From positions 1 to 5,067 of the forward strand of contig JAQVEY010000220.1 in assembly GCA_028697515.1 (NCBI GenBank): a stretch of 5,067 nucleotides of DNA, written 5' to 3'. Made by a program: the position numbers and the translations under genes. This document shows positions 1 through 4,942 of the stretch, piece by piece. This DNA comes from Bacteroidales bacterium. GTDB taxonomy: Bacteria; Bacteroidota; Bacteroidia; Bacteroidales; ML635J-15. Position 1 is the first letter of the stretch. The number at the start of each line of letters is the position of its first letter. The notes under the pieces are model-generated. The model was not told where the DNA came from. It did no database searches and worked only from the letters and a program-made list of their open reading frames with translations.

Positions 1-623
1 CATTCAGGTCTTGTTTTGCGAATTTCCCAACATTTGTCGTAAATTTCTTTAACATTTGATTCGCAACCAGGAGTAGCAATTACTTCAGAACCAATCTCAT
101 CACGAAGCCAATCAAATCTCTCTTTGCTCATTTCTTCTGGCAATATAGCAACTGATTCTGTACCCATAAGCTTTGAATCAAAAGCTCCACCACGACAATA
201 GTTGCCTGTTGATGGCCATACTGCTTTGTGATATGTCGGGTCAAAACCTCCTGTAGTAATGCTTGGTGCCAAACATCCATATGCTGCTCCAACCTTGTGA
301 GCACCTGTCGGAAACCATTTGCCAACCAATAAAACTATTCTTGCATTAACACCTGTTATTTCCTTTGGAAGTTCTATATAATTAACCCCACCAAACAAAC
401 CACCTTTTTCCTTTGGTTCATTTTTCCACGTAATTCTAAAAAGATTTAAAGGATTCATATCCCACAAACCAATATTTTTTAGTTGATTTTTAATTTTATC
501 AGGAATAAGATTAGGATTCTCCTGTTGAGCAAAAGTTGGTAATATAATACCTCTTTCTTTGTATCTTTTTACTGCATTCTCCAATGCTTTTTCGTTTGTG
601 ATTTTGTCTATTAATTTAATCAT
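1..623 (-). CDS. PLP-dependent enzyme, cysteine-synthase-like (fold type II), N-terminal half, cut by window edge
   Basis: The minus-strand reading from ATG at 623 gives 207 residues with no stop before the window edge. It begins MIKLIDKITN. The stretch KWFPTGAHKVGAAYG (about residues 102-116) has the look of the PLP-lysine segment, with Lys110 the likely Schiff-base residue. STGNYCRGGAF (138-148) matches the Ser/Thr-Gly-Asn loop that holds the cofactor and substrate carboxylate in fold-type II enzymes. I recognise the overall sequence (GLWDMNP, FRITWKNEP, PTGAHKVGAAYG, ATPGCESNVKEIYDKCWE) as a group often annotated 'cysteine synthase' or 'PLP-dependent protein beta subunit'. From memory it is about 440-460 residues, so roughly half is here. 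It is longer at the N-terminus than classical CysK, and its true substrate is not evident, so no symbol is given. It is presumably cytosolic. The gene is divergent from the lipoprotein gene and has its own -7 box 48 bp upstream. Family assignment is firm; reaction is uncertain. Confidence 0.9.
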   Translation of the reverse strand, partial: MIKLIDKITNEKALENAVKRYKERGIILPTFAQQENPNLIPDKIKNQLKNIGLWDMNPLNLFRITWKNEPKEKGGLFGGVNYIELPKEITGVNARIVLLVGKWFPTGAHKVGAAYGCLAPSITTGGFDPTYHKAVWPSTGNYCRGGAFDSKLMGTESVAILPEEMSKERFDWLRDEIGSEVIATPGCESNVKEIYDKCWEIRKTRPE

Positions 624-670
624 AATAAAAATGTATTTTATTTAAAACCTTATATTCTCTAAAATTTTTG

Positions 671-678
671 CAAAGATA
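671..678 (-). promoter_or_regulatory. Bacteroidota-type -7 box (TATCTTTG) for the PLP enzyme gene
   Basis: On the minus strand the sequence reads TATCTTTG, an exact TAnnTTTG match, ending 47 bases before the ATG at 623. Transcription would start near 663-666 and leave a leader of about 40 nt. No convincing -33 TTTG is seen at the usual spacing. The leader has no purine-rich Shine-Dalgarno stretch, which is normal for this phylum. Inferred from motif and position only. Confidence 0.55.
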
Positions 679-819
679 CAAATAAAATAGATGTGTGAAT
701 ACCTTTGTAGAAATAAACAAAATGATAATTAAAACACATGATTTTAATGAGATTTACGAAATGTGTCCATTATAAATAGAAACAAATAATTATTTATGTC
801 CATTGTGAAAATAATTTCC

Positions 820-827
820 TAACTTTG
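820..827 (+). promoter_or_regulatory. Bacteroidota-type -7 box (TAACTTTG) for the lipoprotein gene
   Basis: TAACTTTG matches TAnnTTTG and lies 64 bp before the ATG at 892. A TTG at 803-805 could be a -33 element, but the 14-nt spacing is shorter than usual. A second TAnnTTTG match (TACCTTTG, 700-707) lies further upstream and is less likely. The start region is AT-rich (ATATATACAAA before ATG) with no Shine-Dalgarno sequence. Confidence 0.55.
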
Positions 828-891
828 CCTATCACAATAAAACATTGTATTGTATAATTTTTGTTTTGCTGAATAAATAAATATATACAAA

Positions 892-1365
892 ATGAAAAAA
901 ACTAACATTTTAATTATTGTAGCCATAGCCTTTATTTGTGCCAATGCCTTTTATTCTTGTGATAAAGAAGAAGAAGAACCACTGAACGGCATAACGTATC
1001 CTAGTTCCTCAACATTTGGAACCAATATTTTATCATTAACCGATTCGACAAACCTCTCTAGTAGTACAGATTACAGTTTCTCAGCTAGTCTTGAATCTGA
1101 AGCCACGCTTACAATTAAAATTACAAATCTATCAGAAACCGATTCTGTAGGACATGTTGCAACTTGGTTTTACAATGCAGCAAATGTAGATAACTGGGAT
1201 GTTTCCGATTATTCTAGCAATTCGCAAACATTTTATGCAAAACCATCTGTCGATAATGACCTTAATATTAGTTTTCAAAGTTATTATTTGGGTGGTACTT
1301 GCCGAATAGACTTCTATGAGAACTCAGAAACCATTACAAAAACAAAATATATTGTTTGGGAATAA
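892..1365 (+). CDS. Small lipoprotein with predicted surface-export signal, function unknown
   Basis: This 157-residue protein starts with MKKTNILIIVAIAF, a short basic N-terminus and a hydrophobic core, followed by FYSC with Cys23 as the likely lipidated residue. The -3 position is Phe rather than Leu, a relaxed lipobox often seen in Bacteroidota. The next residues are DKEEEE, an acidic run right after the cysteine that resembles the lipoprotein export signal taking lipoproteins to the outer face of the outer membrane in this phylum. The mature part (about 30-157) is rich in Ser, Thr, Asn and aromatic residues in alternating patterns, such as ATLTIKITNL and CRIDFYEN, which suggests a single beta-sandwich domain. 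One further cysteine (Cys137) has no obvious partner in the mature chain. It appears monocistronic, with a promoter box upstream and hairpins downstream. I do not recognise a family beyond lipoprotein. The reading frame is convincing; the role is unknown. Confidence 0.82.
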   Translation: MKKTNILIIVAIAFICANAFYSCDKEEEEPLNGITYPSSSTFGTNILSLTDSTNLSSSTDYSFSASLESEATLTIKITNLSETDSVGHVATWFYNAANVDNWDVSDYSSNSQTFYAKPSVDNDLNISFQSYYLGGTCRIDFYENSETITKTKYIVWE

Positions 1366-1396
1366 AGTTGATACAATTATTGTAACACTCAGTTAA

Positions 1397-1422
1397 TTGC
1401 CGGATTTATTATATCCGTGCAA
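1397..1422 (+). terminator. Short hairpin downstream of the lipoprotein gene, possible transcript end
   Basis: TTGCCGGAT and ATCCGTGCAA pair as a 9-bp stem with one bulged T around a 7-nt loop (TTATTAT), starting 31 bp after the stop codon at 1365. No T-run follows, so it is not a classical intrinsic terminator. It could stabilise the mRNA 3' end or help termination together with the larger palindrome at 1446-1481. Confidence 0.3.
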
Positions 1423-1445
1423 CAACAATATTTATCGGAATTGGC

Positions 1446-1481
1446 TAATGTAGGATAATTTCATGAAATTATCCTACATTA
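1446..1481. repeat. Perfect 36-bp palindrome
   Basis: The left arm TAATGTAGGATAATTTCA (1446-1463) is followed at once by its exact reverse complement TGAAATTATCCTACATTA (1464-1481), with no spacer. The next base pair outward (1445/1482) does not match, and 1444/1483 does again. It lies 80 bp after the lipoprotein stop codon, between that gene and the convergent ATPase gene. Neither side has a T-run, so a simple rho-independent terminator is not well supported. Alternatives are a binding site for a dimeric protein, a hairpin terminating transcription from both sides, or a remnant of a mobile or inverted duplication. Confidence 0.9.
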
Positions 1482-1714
1482 CCACCAAGGTCCTGCATTG
1501 TGCAAGAAAAAATAACATTCAAATTAAAATAATGCAATTTATTTATTTTTGTTTTCACACCCCCATCCACACAACCCCCATCTCCGCAGCTGCTTGAGCA
1601 GCAAAACCACGAGATGCAACCCCACCAATTGGCGGGCTCACGTAAGTAATATTTTGATAAACTCAACAACGCTCGAGGTAGCGAGGTCGTCATTTTAAGC
1701 AAAAAAATTTCCGT
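1482..1714. other. Gene-free stretch with C-rich tract
   Basis: Together with the hairpins on either side this makes up the 460 bp between the convergent lipoprotein and ATPase genes. A pyrimidine/C-rich tract (about 1556-1588, CACACCCCCATCC and ACAACCCCCATCTCC) stands out in otherwise AT-rich DNA. It is followed by the REP-like patch at 1589-1640. A minus-strand open frame of 114 codons (1469-1813) covers it. Its translation is low in complexity (CCSSSCGDGGCVDGGV), runs through the repeats and resembles no family I know, so I do not call it a gene. Confidence 0.6.
1589..1640. repeat. REP-like palindromic patch, copy 1
   Basis: Three elements lie next to each other. GCTGCT-TG-AGCAGC (1589-1602) is a 6-bp stem with a 2-nt loop. 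GCAAAACCACGAGATGCAA (1601-1619) recurs with one mismatch at 4377-4395. CCCACCAATTGGCGGG (1621-1636) is an imperfect palindrome centred on CCAATTGG. GC content is well above the surroundings. This resembles the degenerate intergenic palindromic repeats scattered in many Bacteroidota genomes, an assignment made from memory. No transposase is visible in the window. Confidence 0.5.
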
Positions 1715-1755
1715 CACTTTGTCAAAACAAATATTTTTTACAAGTTTTGACAAAG
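1715..1755. repeat. Inverted repeat downstream of the ATPase gene, copy A
   Basis: CTTTGTCAAAAC (1717-1728) and GTTTTGACAAAG (1744-1755) are perfect 12-bp inverted arms around a 15-nt spacer. The left arm is preceded by CA. The same arms with the same spacer length occur at 3071-3111, while the spacer sequence differs. This copy begins 71 bp past the ATPase stop codon. On the minus strand it is followed within about 10 nt by seven Ts (complement of 1701-1707), so it could act as that gene's terminator, but its exact match to the upstream copy suggests a more specific role. Confidence 0.85.
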
Positions 1756-1825
1756 CGAAACAGGTTTGTTCAAATATCTCGCGATTTTGTAAATTCGAAG
1801 ATAATAAATACAATCGCTTTTGATA

Positions 1826-3043
1826 TTATTCTGTTTCTAATAACCAATCAACAATGTTTATATGTTCGATTCCATCAATATCAGCAGTAACAACGTCAGT
1901 AGATATAATATATTTAGGATAATTGTTATCAATAGATTTTAGAGGACGAATTTCTCTTTCTGCAGTTTTTTGGTCGGACAAAGACCATGTAACTTGATAA
2001 TATTCAAATTTGTTGAGCACATTTCGTACAATAAAATCAACTTCAAATTCTCCGATTTTTCCAATCCAAATTTGATAACCTCTCCTGCATAACTCCAGAT
2101 AAACAATATTCTCCAAAATATGACCGATATCCTGATATTGAAATTTTCCTAGTTTTAAATTTCGAAATCCAATATCAGCCAGATAATATTTTTCCTGTGT
2201 TGCGAGTTGCTGTTTCCCCTTAATATCAAAACGATTTACCTGATAAAAGATATAAGAATTTACTAAATATTCAATATATTTTTCAACAGTATTGTGATGG
2301 ATATCCTGTGAGTCTTTTTTCATTGCTTTTGAGATACTACTCGGAGATACAATATTTCCAATAGACCCCATGAGAAATTTTGAAAGATTATCAAAACTTC
2401 TATAATTTTGAATGTTATATCTTTGACGAATATCTTTTTCTACAATAGTATTATAAACATCCTGTATGTACATGTTTTGAATATTTGCACCCTGATTTCG
2501 TAATAAAACACCTTGTGGCAAAGAAGTTTCATAAATATAGTTATTGAATAATTCATATTTATTTAATGACAATTCTGCTTGACTGTCACAATATTCTTTA
2601 AAAGAAAATGGAAAAATATGAATTGATATATAACGTCCCGAAAGCAATGTTGCAAGGTCACCAGATAAAAAAAAGGCGTTAGATCCGGTTACATACAAAT
2701 CTATGTGTTTTTCTATGAACAAAGCATCAATCAACCTTTCAAACTCTGGAATTTGCTGTGGTTCATCTAAAAAAATAAAATTCATTCCTGACCTATCTGT
2801 GTTTTCAATGATTTTGCTGTAAATCTCAAGCCAACCAAAATTATTAGGGAAAGAAGGTTTTTCAAAGTTGTATTGTTGAATTCTGTTTGAAGGTACTCCT
2901 TCATTTAATAGTTTACCAGCAAATAATTCCAACAAAGTTGATTTGCCAGAACGCCTTAATCCAGTAATAACTTTTATAATATGCTTCCCTTTCAACTTCT
3001 CGAGCTGTTGAATGTAGTTATTACGATATATTAAATCACTCAT
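1826..3043 (-). CDS. AAA_14 / DUF4143-family ATP-binding protein
   Basis: The 405-residue protein is full length for this family (about 380-420). The P-loop GLRRSGKST is at 28-36, with Lys34 and Ser35 as nucleotide-binding residues. The Walker B stretch FIFLDE (89-94) ends in Asp93-Glu94. A sensor-like TGSNAFFLSG (119-128) is followed by the family's typical SGR (135-137) and FPFSF (144-148). The middle (about 218-272, including DIHHNTVEKYIEYLVNSYIF) looks like a winged helix. It is followed by YYLADIGFR (286-294), typical of DUF4143. The C-terminal part has E311, E334-V-D336 and Y349-Q350-V351, the layout of a PD-(D/E)xK nuclease-like fold with Gln in place of the usual Lys. The family is widespread, often multicopy and mobile in bacteria and archaea, and has no settled function; 'DNA-acting ATPase' is an inference. 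The gene stands alone, with a candidate promoter overlapping the upstream inverted repeat and a second repeat copy past its stop codon. Confidence 0.93.
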   Translation of the reverse strand: MSDLIYRNNYIQQLEKLKGKHIIKVITGLRRSGKSTLLELFAGKLLNEGVPSNRIQQYNFEKPSFPNNFGWLEIYSKIIENTDRSGMNFIFLDEPQQIPEFERLIDALFIEKHIDLYVTGSNAFFLSGDLATLLSGRYISIHIFPFSFKEYCDSQAELSLNKYELFNNYIYETSLPQGVLLRNQGANIQNMYIQDVYNTIVEKDIRQRYNIQNYRSFDNLSKFLMGSIGNIVSPSSISKAMKKDSQDIHHNTVEKYIEYLVNSYIFYQVNRFDIKGKQQLATQEKYYLADIGFRNLKLGKFQYQDIGHILENIVYLELCRRGYQIWIGKIGEFEVDFIVRNVLNKFEYYQVTWSLSDQKTAEREIRPLKSIDNNYPKYIISTDVVTADIDGIEHINIVDWLLETE

Positions 3044-3070
3044 CTTTTAAAATTATAACTATTTAGTACG

Positions 3071-3111
3071 CACTTTGTCAAAACATTAAAATTATGAAAG
3101 TTTTGACAAAG
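3071..3111. repeat. Inverted repeat upstream of the ATPase gene, copy B
   Basis: CTTTGTCAAAAC (3073-3084) and GTTTTGACAAAG (3100-3111) repeat exactly the arms of the copy at 1715-1755, again with a 15-nt spacer and a preceding CA. It lies 27 bp upstream of the ATPase start codon and overlaps the predicted minus-strand -7 box. That position suits an operator, or a leader hairpin in the ATPase mRNA. The two copies bracket the gene and so may also mark the ends of a moved cassette. Confidence 0.85.
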
Positions 3112-3114
3112 TTA
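3107..3114 (-). promoter_or_regulatory. Candidate -7 box (TAACTTTG) for the ATPase gene, inside the inverted repeat
   Basis: The minus strand reads TAACTTTG, an exact TAnnTTTG match whose CTTTG is part of the inverted-repeat arm. Transcription would start near 3100, giving a leader of roughly 55 nt that contains most of the hairpin. A protein bound to the repeat would cover the promoter. Copy A at 1715-1755 has no TA at the matching position (TCACTTTG and TCGCTTTG on its two strands), so only this copy is promoter-like. Confidence 0.45.
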
Positions 3115-3164
3115 AACAATTTTATGTAAAAGCAAAGAAAAAAACGCGATTAAATCAATCTTCA

Positions 3165-3364
3165 CAGAACTTGGGTTTTAAATTTCCACAAACAAAATTC
3201 TATAACACTTTTCCCCAAGTAGGCAATTACGTAAGTACAGCAAGAAACATCTGAAACCGAATTCGATAAATTTCATGCTATACAAGGCCAAAAACTACGA
3301 ATCTGACTTTGATAAACTATTGATACAACTGAAGGAAGCAGAAGAAGGGTATAAATTGGGATGA
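3165..3364 (+). pseudogene. Possible decayed coding remnant, two overlapping frames
   Basis: Between the ATPase and the tandem small genes about 490 bp hold no intact gene. Within them, one plus-strand frame reads QNLGFKFPQTKFYN and on through GNYVSTARNI to a stop at 3252-3254. A shifted frame reads MLYKAKNYESDFDK from an ATG at 3275 and ends KEAEEGYKLG at a stop at 3362-3364. Codon choice in both pieces looks protein-like, and a frameshift somewhere around 3200-3255 would join them. No start codon with a recognisable signal precedes the first piece, and I do not recognise the family. It may be chance. Confidence 0.22.
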
Positions 3365-3395
3365 AGGATTGGGCTAGGAATTCTGCGCTAGCAGG

Positions 3396-3431
3396 GGATT
3401 CGGAAATCCGAGCGAGCAGGCTACAAATCCG
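3396..3431. repeat. Palindromic repeat fragment upstream of the tandem gene pair
   Basis: TCGGA-AA-TCCGA (3400-3411) and GGATT-CGGA-AATCC (3396-3409) are alternative short hairpins, and AAATCCG recurs at 3404-3410 and 3425-3431. The patch is GC-richer than its surroundings. It resembles decayed 'ggattt/aaatcc' intergenic palindromes common in Bacteroidota genomes, recalled from memory. No transposase is nearby. Confidence 0.35.
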
Positions 3432-3507
3432 CGTCAGCTGTCAAAAATGTTATTTATTTTGTTGCTTTTTTGTTGTATTTTATATCATAATTGTCAAAAA
3501 ATGTGTA

Positions 3508-3515
3508 TACTTTTG
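3508..3515 (+). promoter_or_regulatory. Candidate -7 box (TACTTTTG) for the tandem small genes
   Basis: TACTTTTG matches TAnnTTTG but ends only 15 bp before the ATG at 3531. Transcription would start around 3520-3523, leaving a very short leader of about 10 nt. A TTG at 3491-3493 is 14 nt upstream, the same short spacing as at the lipoprotein promoter. Two near-identical direct repeats, TGTCAAAAATGT (3439-3450) and TGTCAAAAAATGT (3492-3504), lie just upstream and could be regulatory. Confidence 0.45.
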
Positions 3516-3530
3516 TAATAAAATATTACA

Positions 3531-3884
3531 ATGATGTTTACATTTAAAGGAATTTGGAAAGAATCTGAAACTGGAAAGTTGATTGAATTCAATTATTACA
3601 ATTGGTACAAAGGTATCTCTAACATAGCAAATATTGAAGAATATGTTTATTTCGATGCTGCTTTAATAAATGACTATAAATATGATTTGATGGTTATTAA
3701 TTTTGTTGGAGCAAAAAATACTGGCGTAATTGGATGTTCAAAAATATTTGGAGCAGGAACAAGATTCGAATTTGTTGATGAAAACACAGTAATATTTGGT
3801 AGTAAAAAATATGAACGAAGTGTAGATTTGGCTGGCATATTGAATCTGTATGCACATAACAAAGACAAGTTCTCGCAATTGTAA
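3531..3884 (+). CDS. Small protein of unknown family with N-terminal F-x-G-x-W-K motif, first of a tandem paralogous pair
   Basis: This 117-residue protein has no signal peptide or membrane segment, so it is probably cytosolic. It shares with the next gene product an ungapped start: F5, G7, W9, K10, E13, T14 and G15 are identical in both. Towards the C-terminus D83, N85, T86 and R96 match D78, N80, T81 and R91 of the neighbour. Of two adjacent ATGs the first (3531) is chosen because it aligns residue for residue with the neighbour's start. Alternating hydrophobic residues (YVYFDAALI, YDLMVINFVG, FEFVDENTVIFG) suggest a beta-rich fold. The early G-x-W and late Arg recall small lipocalin-like barrels, an unproven analogy. 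It has an extra C-terminal tail of about 18 residues (100-117) that the neighbour lacks. It is probably co-transcribed with the second gene 32 bp downstream. No function is assigned. Confidence 0.78.
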   Translation: MMFTFKGIWKESETGKLIEFNYYNWYKGISNIANIEEYVYFDAALINDYKYDLMVINFVGAKNTGVIGCSKIFGAGTRFEFVDENTVIFGSKKYERSVDLAGILNLYAHNKDKFSQL

Positions 3885-3916
3885 TTTGCTTTTTATTTAA
3901 CAAAACACTATATTTT

Positions 3917-4210
3917 ATGCAATATAATTTTAATGGAACTTGGAAAAACCATGAAACCGGAGAGTGGTTTAAACTGGATGAAATAGATTCTGAGTTTTTT
4001 AATTTTACAAATGAAACTACCATTAAAAATGGCGAGGAAGTAAAAGCATTTATTTTTTTCTCTATGGACAATCAAGCAAATTTTATTCTAAGAAAGAAAT
4101 TAGCTAAAGAAAAGTTGGGAGAAAAAAGAATGTATTTAAAAATGATTGATAAAAACACATTCTTTCTTGACAATACGATTTTCCATAGATTGACAACTTC
4201 GTTGGATTGA
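3917..4210 (+). CDS. Small protein of unknown family, second of the tandem paralogous pair
   Basis: This 97-residue protein starts MQYNFNGTWKNHETGEW. It shares the F-x-G-x-W-K-x-x-E-T-G start and the D-x-N-T near the C-terminus with the gene product just upstream, so the two are diverged tandem duplicates. The DNA is also similar over the first 45 bp or so. The middle differs strongly (charged KKLAKEKLGEKR at 60-71 here, glycine-rich in the first copy). No signal peptide or transmembrane helix is present. The 32-bp gap has no clear promoter box, which supports one operon. A weak hairpin follows at 4238-4260. The fold may be a small beta-barrel; the function is unknown. The shared motif and conserved frame argue that both are real genes, despite the small size. 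Confidence 0.76.
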   Translation: MQYNFNGTWKNHETGEWFKLDEIDSEFFNFTNETTIKNGEEVKAFIFFSMDNQANFILRKKLAKEKLGEKRMYLKMIDKNTFFLDNTIFHRLTTSLD

Positions 4211-4237
4211 CAATAAATAATCGCAAACATTTCATCT

Positions 4238-4260
4238 TCATTTTTTCCTTCAAAAAATGA
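4238..4260 (+). terminator. AT-rich hairpin after the tandem gene pair
   Basis: TCATTTTTT (4238-4246) and AAAAAATGA (4252-4260) form a perfect 9-bp stem with a 5-nt loop (CCTTC), starting 28 bp after the second stop codon. The stem is nearly all A-T and no T-run follows it, so any terminator activity would be weak. Confidence 0.35.
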
Positions 4261-4376
4261 TAGTACAGTAAATATGCTCATCATGATAAACCGCAATTAC
4301 TGCAGATAAAGTTAATAGAAAGCTAAAAATATTGAGTTAACAGAACGGTTTTTTGATTTTTATTGCTGCGGGGGAT

Positions 4377-4410
4377 GCAAAACCACGAGATACAATCTCT
4401 CGGGAACGGG
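4377..4410. repeat. REP-like palindromic patch, copy 2
   Basis: GCAAAACCACGAGATACAA (4377-4395) matches 18 of 19 bases at 1601-1619 in the same orientation. Here it overlaps a hairpin GAGAT-ACA-ATCTC (4387-4399), and TCGGGAACGGGGC follows. The patch is GC-richer than its flanks. The two copies share only the 19-bp core, with different palindromes beside it, so they look like decayed members of one dispersed repeat family. Confidence 0.5.
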
Positions 4411-4510
4411 GCAAAGTTAAATTAAAATTAATACTTTTACAAAAATTAAACTACCATTTTGCCTAAGCCTATTGTAGAGCACTTTTGTTTTAATTTAGGA
4501 TTAAATAAAA

Positions 4511-4936
4511 CTATACTTCGCTATCTGGTAAAACTATAGTTTTAGATAGAGTGTTATGCCAGCCATGTGCTCTTTCATTAACACATGACAATACCTCAAA
4601 AGGGATGAAGCGACAGAGAGTCCTTACTACAATAGATTTAAGAGAAGGCTTTTGTCCGCCATCTGTTAAAACAGTGGTTTTTGTTATAAATTTCCCAATT
4701 GTTTTACCTGTAAAATATTCAAAAATTACATAATAGAAGAATGCTATAATAGCAAACATAATTTTGGAAAAAGATTCTGAATAATCTAATGTTATTACAT
4801 CTCTTAAAGAGTATAGAATTAAAACTTGAATTCCAATAATTACTGACATATCAATAATAAGATTAAATAACCTTATCGACCAATGCGCAAGTTGAGATAA
4901 ATTGAAGTTGCGTTCTCTTTGCAAATTTTCCATCAT
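4511..4936 (-). CDS. RDD-family integral membrane protein
   Basis: The 141-residue protein has the family layout. Arg22 precedes a first membrane helix (about 24-45, LFNLIIDMSVIIGIQVLI) that contains Asp29. A second helix lies at about 57-75. Then come the conserved FTGKTIGKFITKTTV (75-89), RTLCRFIPFE (105-114) and GWHNTLSKTIV (125-135). The usual HD of the last motif is HN here (Asn128). RDD proteins are small inner-membrane proteins. Some have been linked to ion transport, but the family function is mostly open, and none can be assigned here. Of two adjacent ATGs the first (4936) is used; 4933 is equally possible. It starts 6 bp after the stop of the upstream retropepsin-like gene, so the two are almost certainly co-transcribed and possibly translationally coupled. 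Confidence 0.88.
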   Translation of the reverse strand: MMENLQRERNFNLSQLAHWSIRLFNLIIDMSVIIGIQVLILYSLRDVITLDYSESFSKIMFAIIAFFYYVIFEYFTGKTIGKFITKTTVLTDGGQKPSLKSIVVRTLCRFIPFEVLSCVNERAHGWHNTLSKTIVLPDSEV

Positions 4937-4942
4937 AATTCT

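Larger units (their letters stand above)
4211..4510. other. Gene-free stretch between convergent genes
   Basis: This 300-bp interval separates the tandem plus-strand genes from the minus-strand RDD gene. It holds the hairpin at 4238-4260, the REP-like patch at 4377-4410 and a weak 6-bp stem (TTTAAT/ATTAAA, 4489-4505) just past the RDD stop codon. A minus-strand TAACTTTG (complement of 4412-4419) matches the -7 consensus but has no gene in front of it. No open frame here looks protein-coding. Confidence 0.6.

Noticed and set aside
128..325. Minus-strand open frame of 65 codons
   Set aside because: It lies fully inside the PLP-enzyme gene on the same strand in another frame; the longer frame carries the PLP motifs.
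1469..1813. Minus-strand open frame of 114 codons
   Set aside because: It runs through the palindrome, the C-rich tract, the REP-like patch and the inverted repeat. Its translation is low-complexity, Cys/Gly-rich, and has no promoter or family signature.
1366..1825. Possible RNA gene or riboswitch among the hairpins
   Set aside because: The stems are isolated, with no tRNA, rRNA or known riboswitch core around them. Single hairpins and repeats explain them better.
1715..3111. CRISPR-like or insertion-sequence structure
   Set aside because: There are only two repeat copies 1.3 kb apart around a gene. No transposase motif is present, and no target-site duplication was seen next to the repeats.
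3697..4071. Minus-strand open frame of 124 codons
   Set aside because: It is antisense to both tandem genes, which are supported by their mutual similarity. It spans the gap between them and shows no recognisable protein features.
1826..4210. ATPase plus small tandem genes as a single defence or toxin-antitoxin system
   Set aside because: They are on opposite strands, separated by about 490 bp with their own promoter boxes and repeats between them. Nothing in the sequence links them functionally.
4072..4296. Minus-strand open frame of 74 codons, hydrophobic
   Set aside because: It is antisense to the second tandem gene. Its hydrophobic look comes from the complement of Lys-rich codons.
4551..4733. 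Plus-strand open frame of 60 codons
   Set aside because: It is antisense to the RDD gene, whose family motifs are clear.
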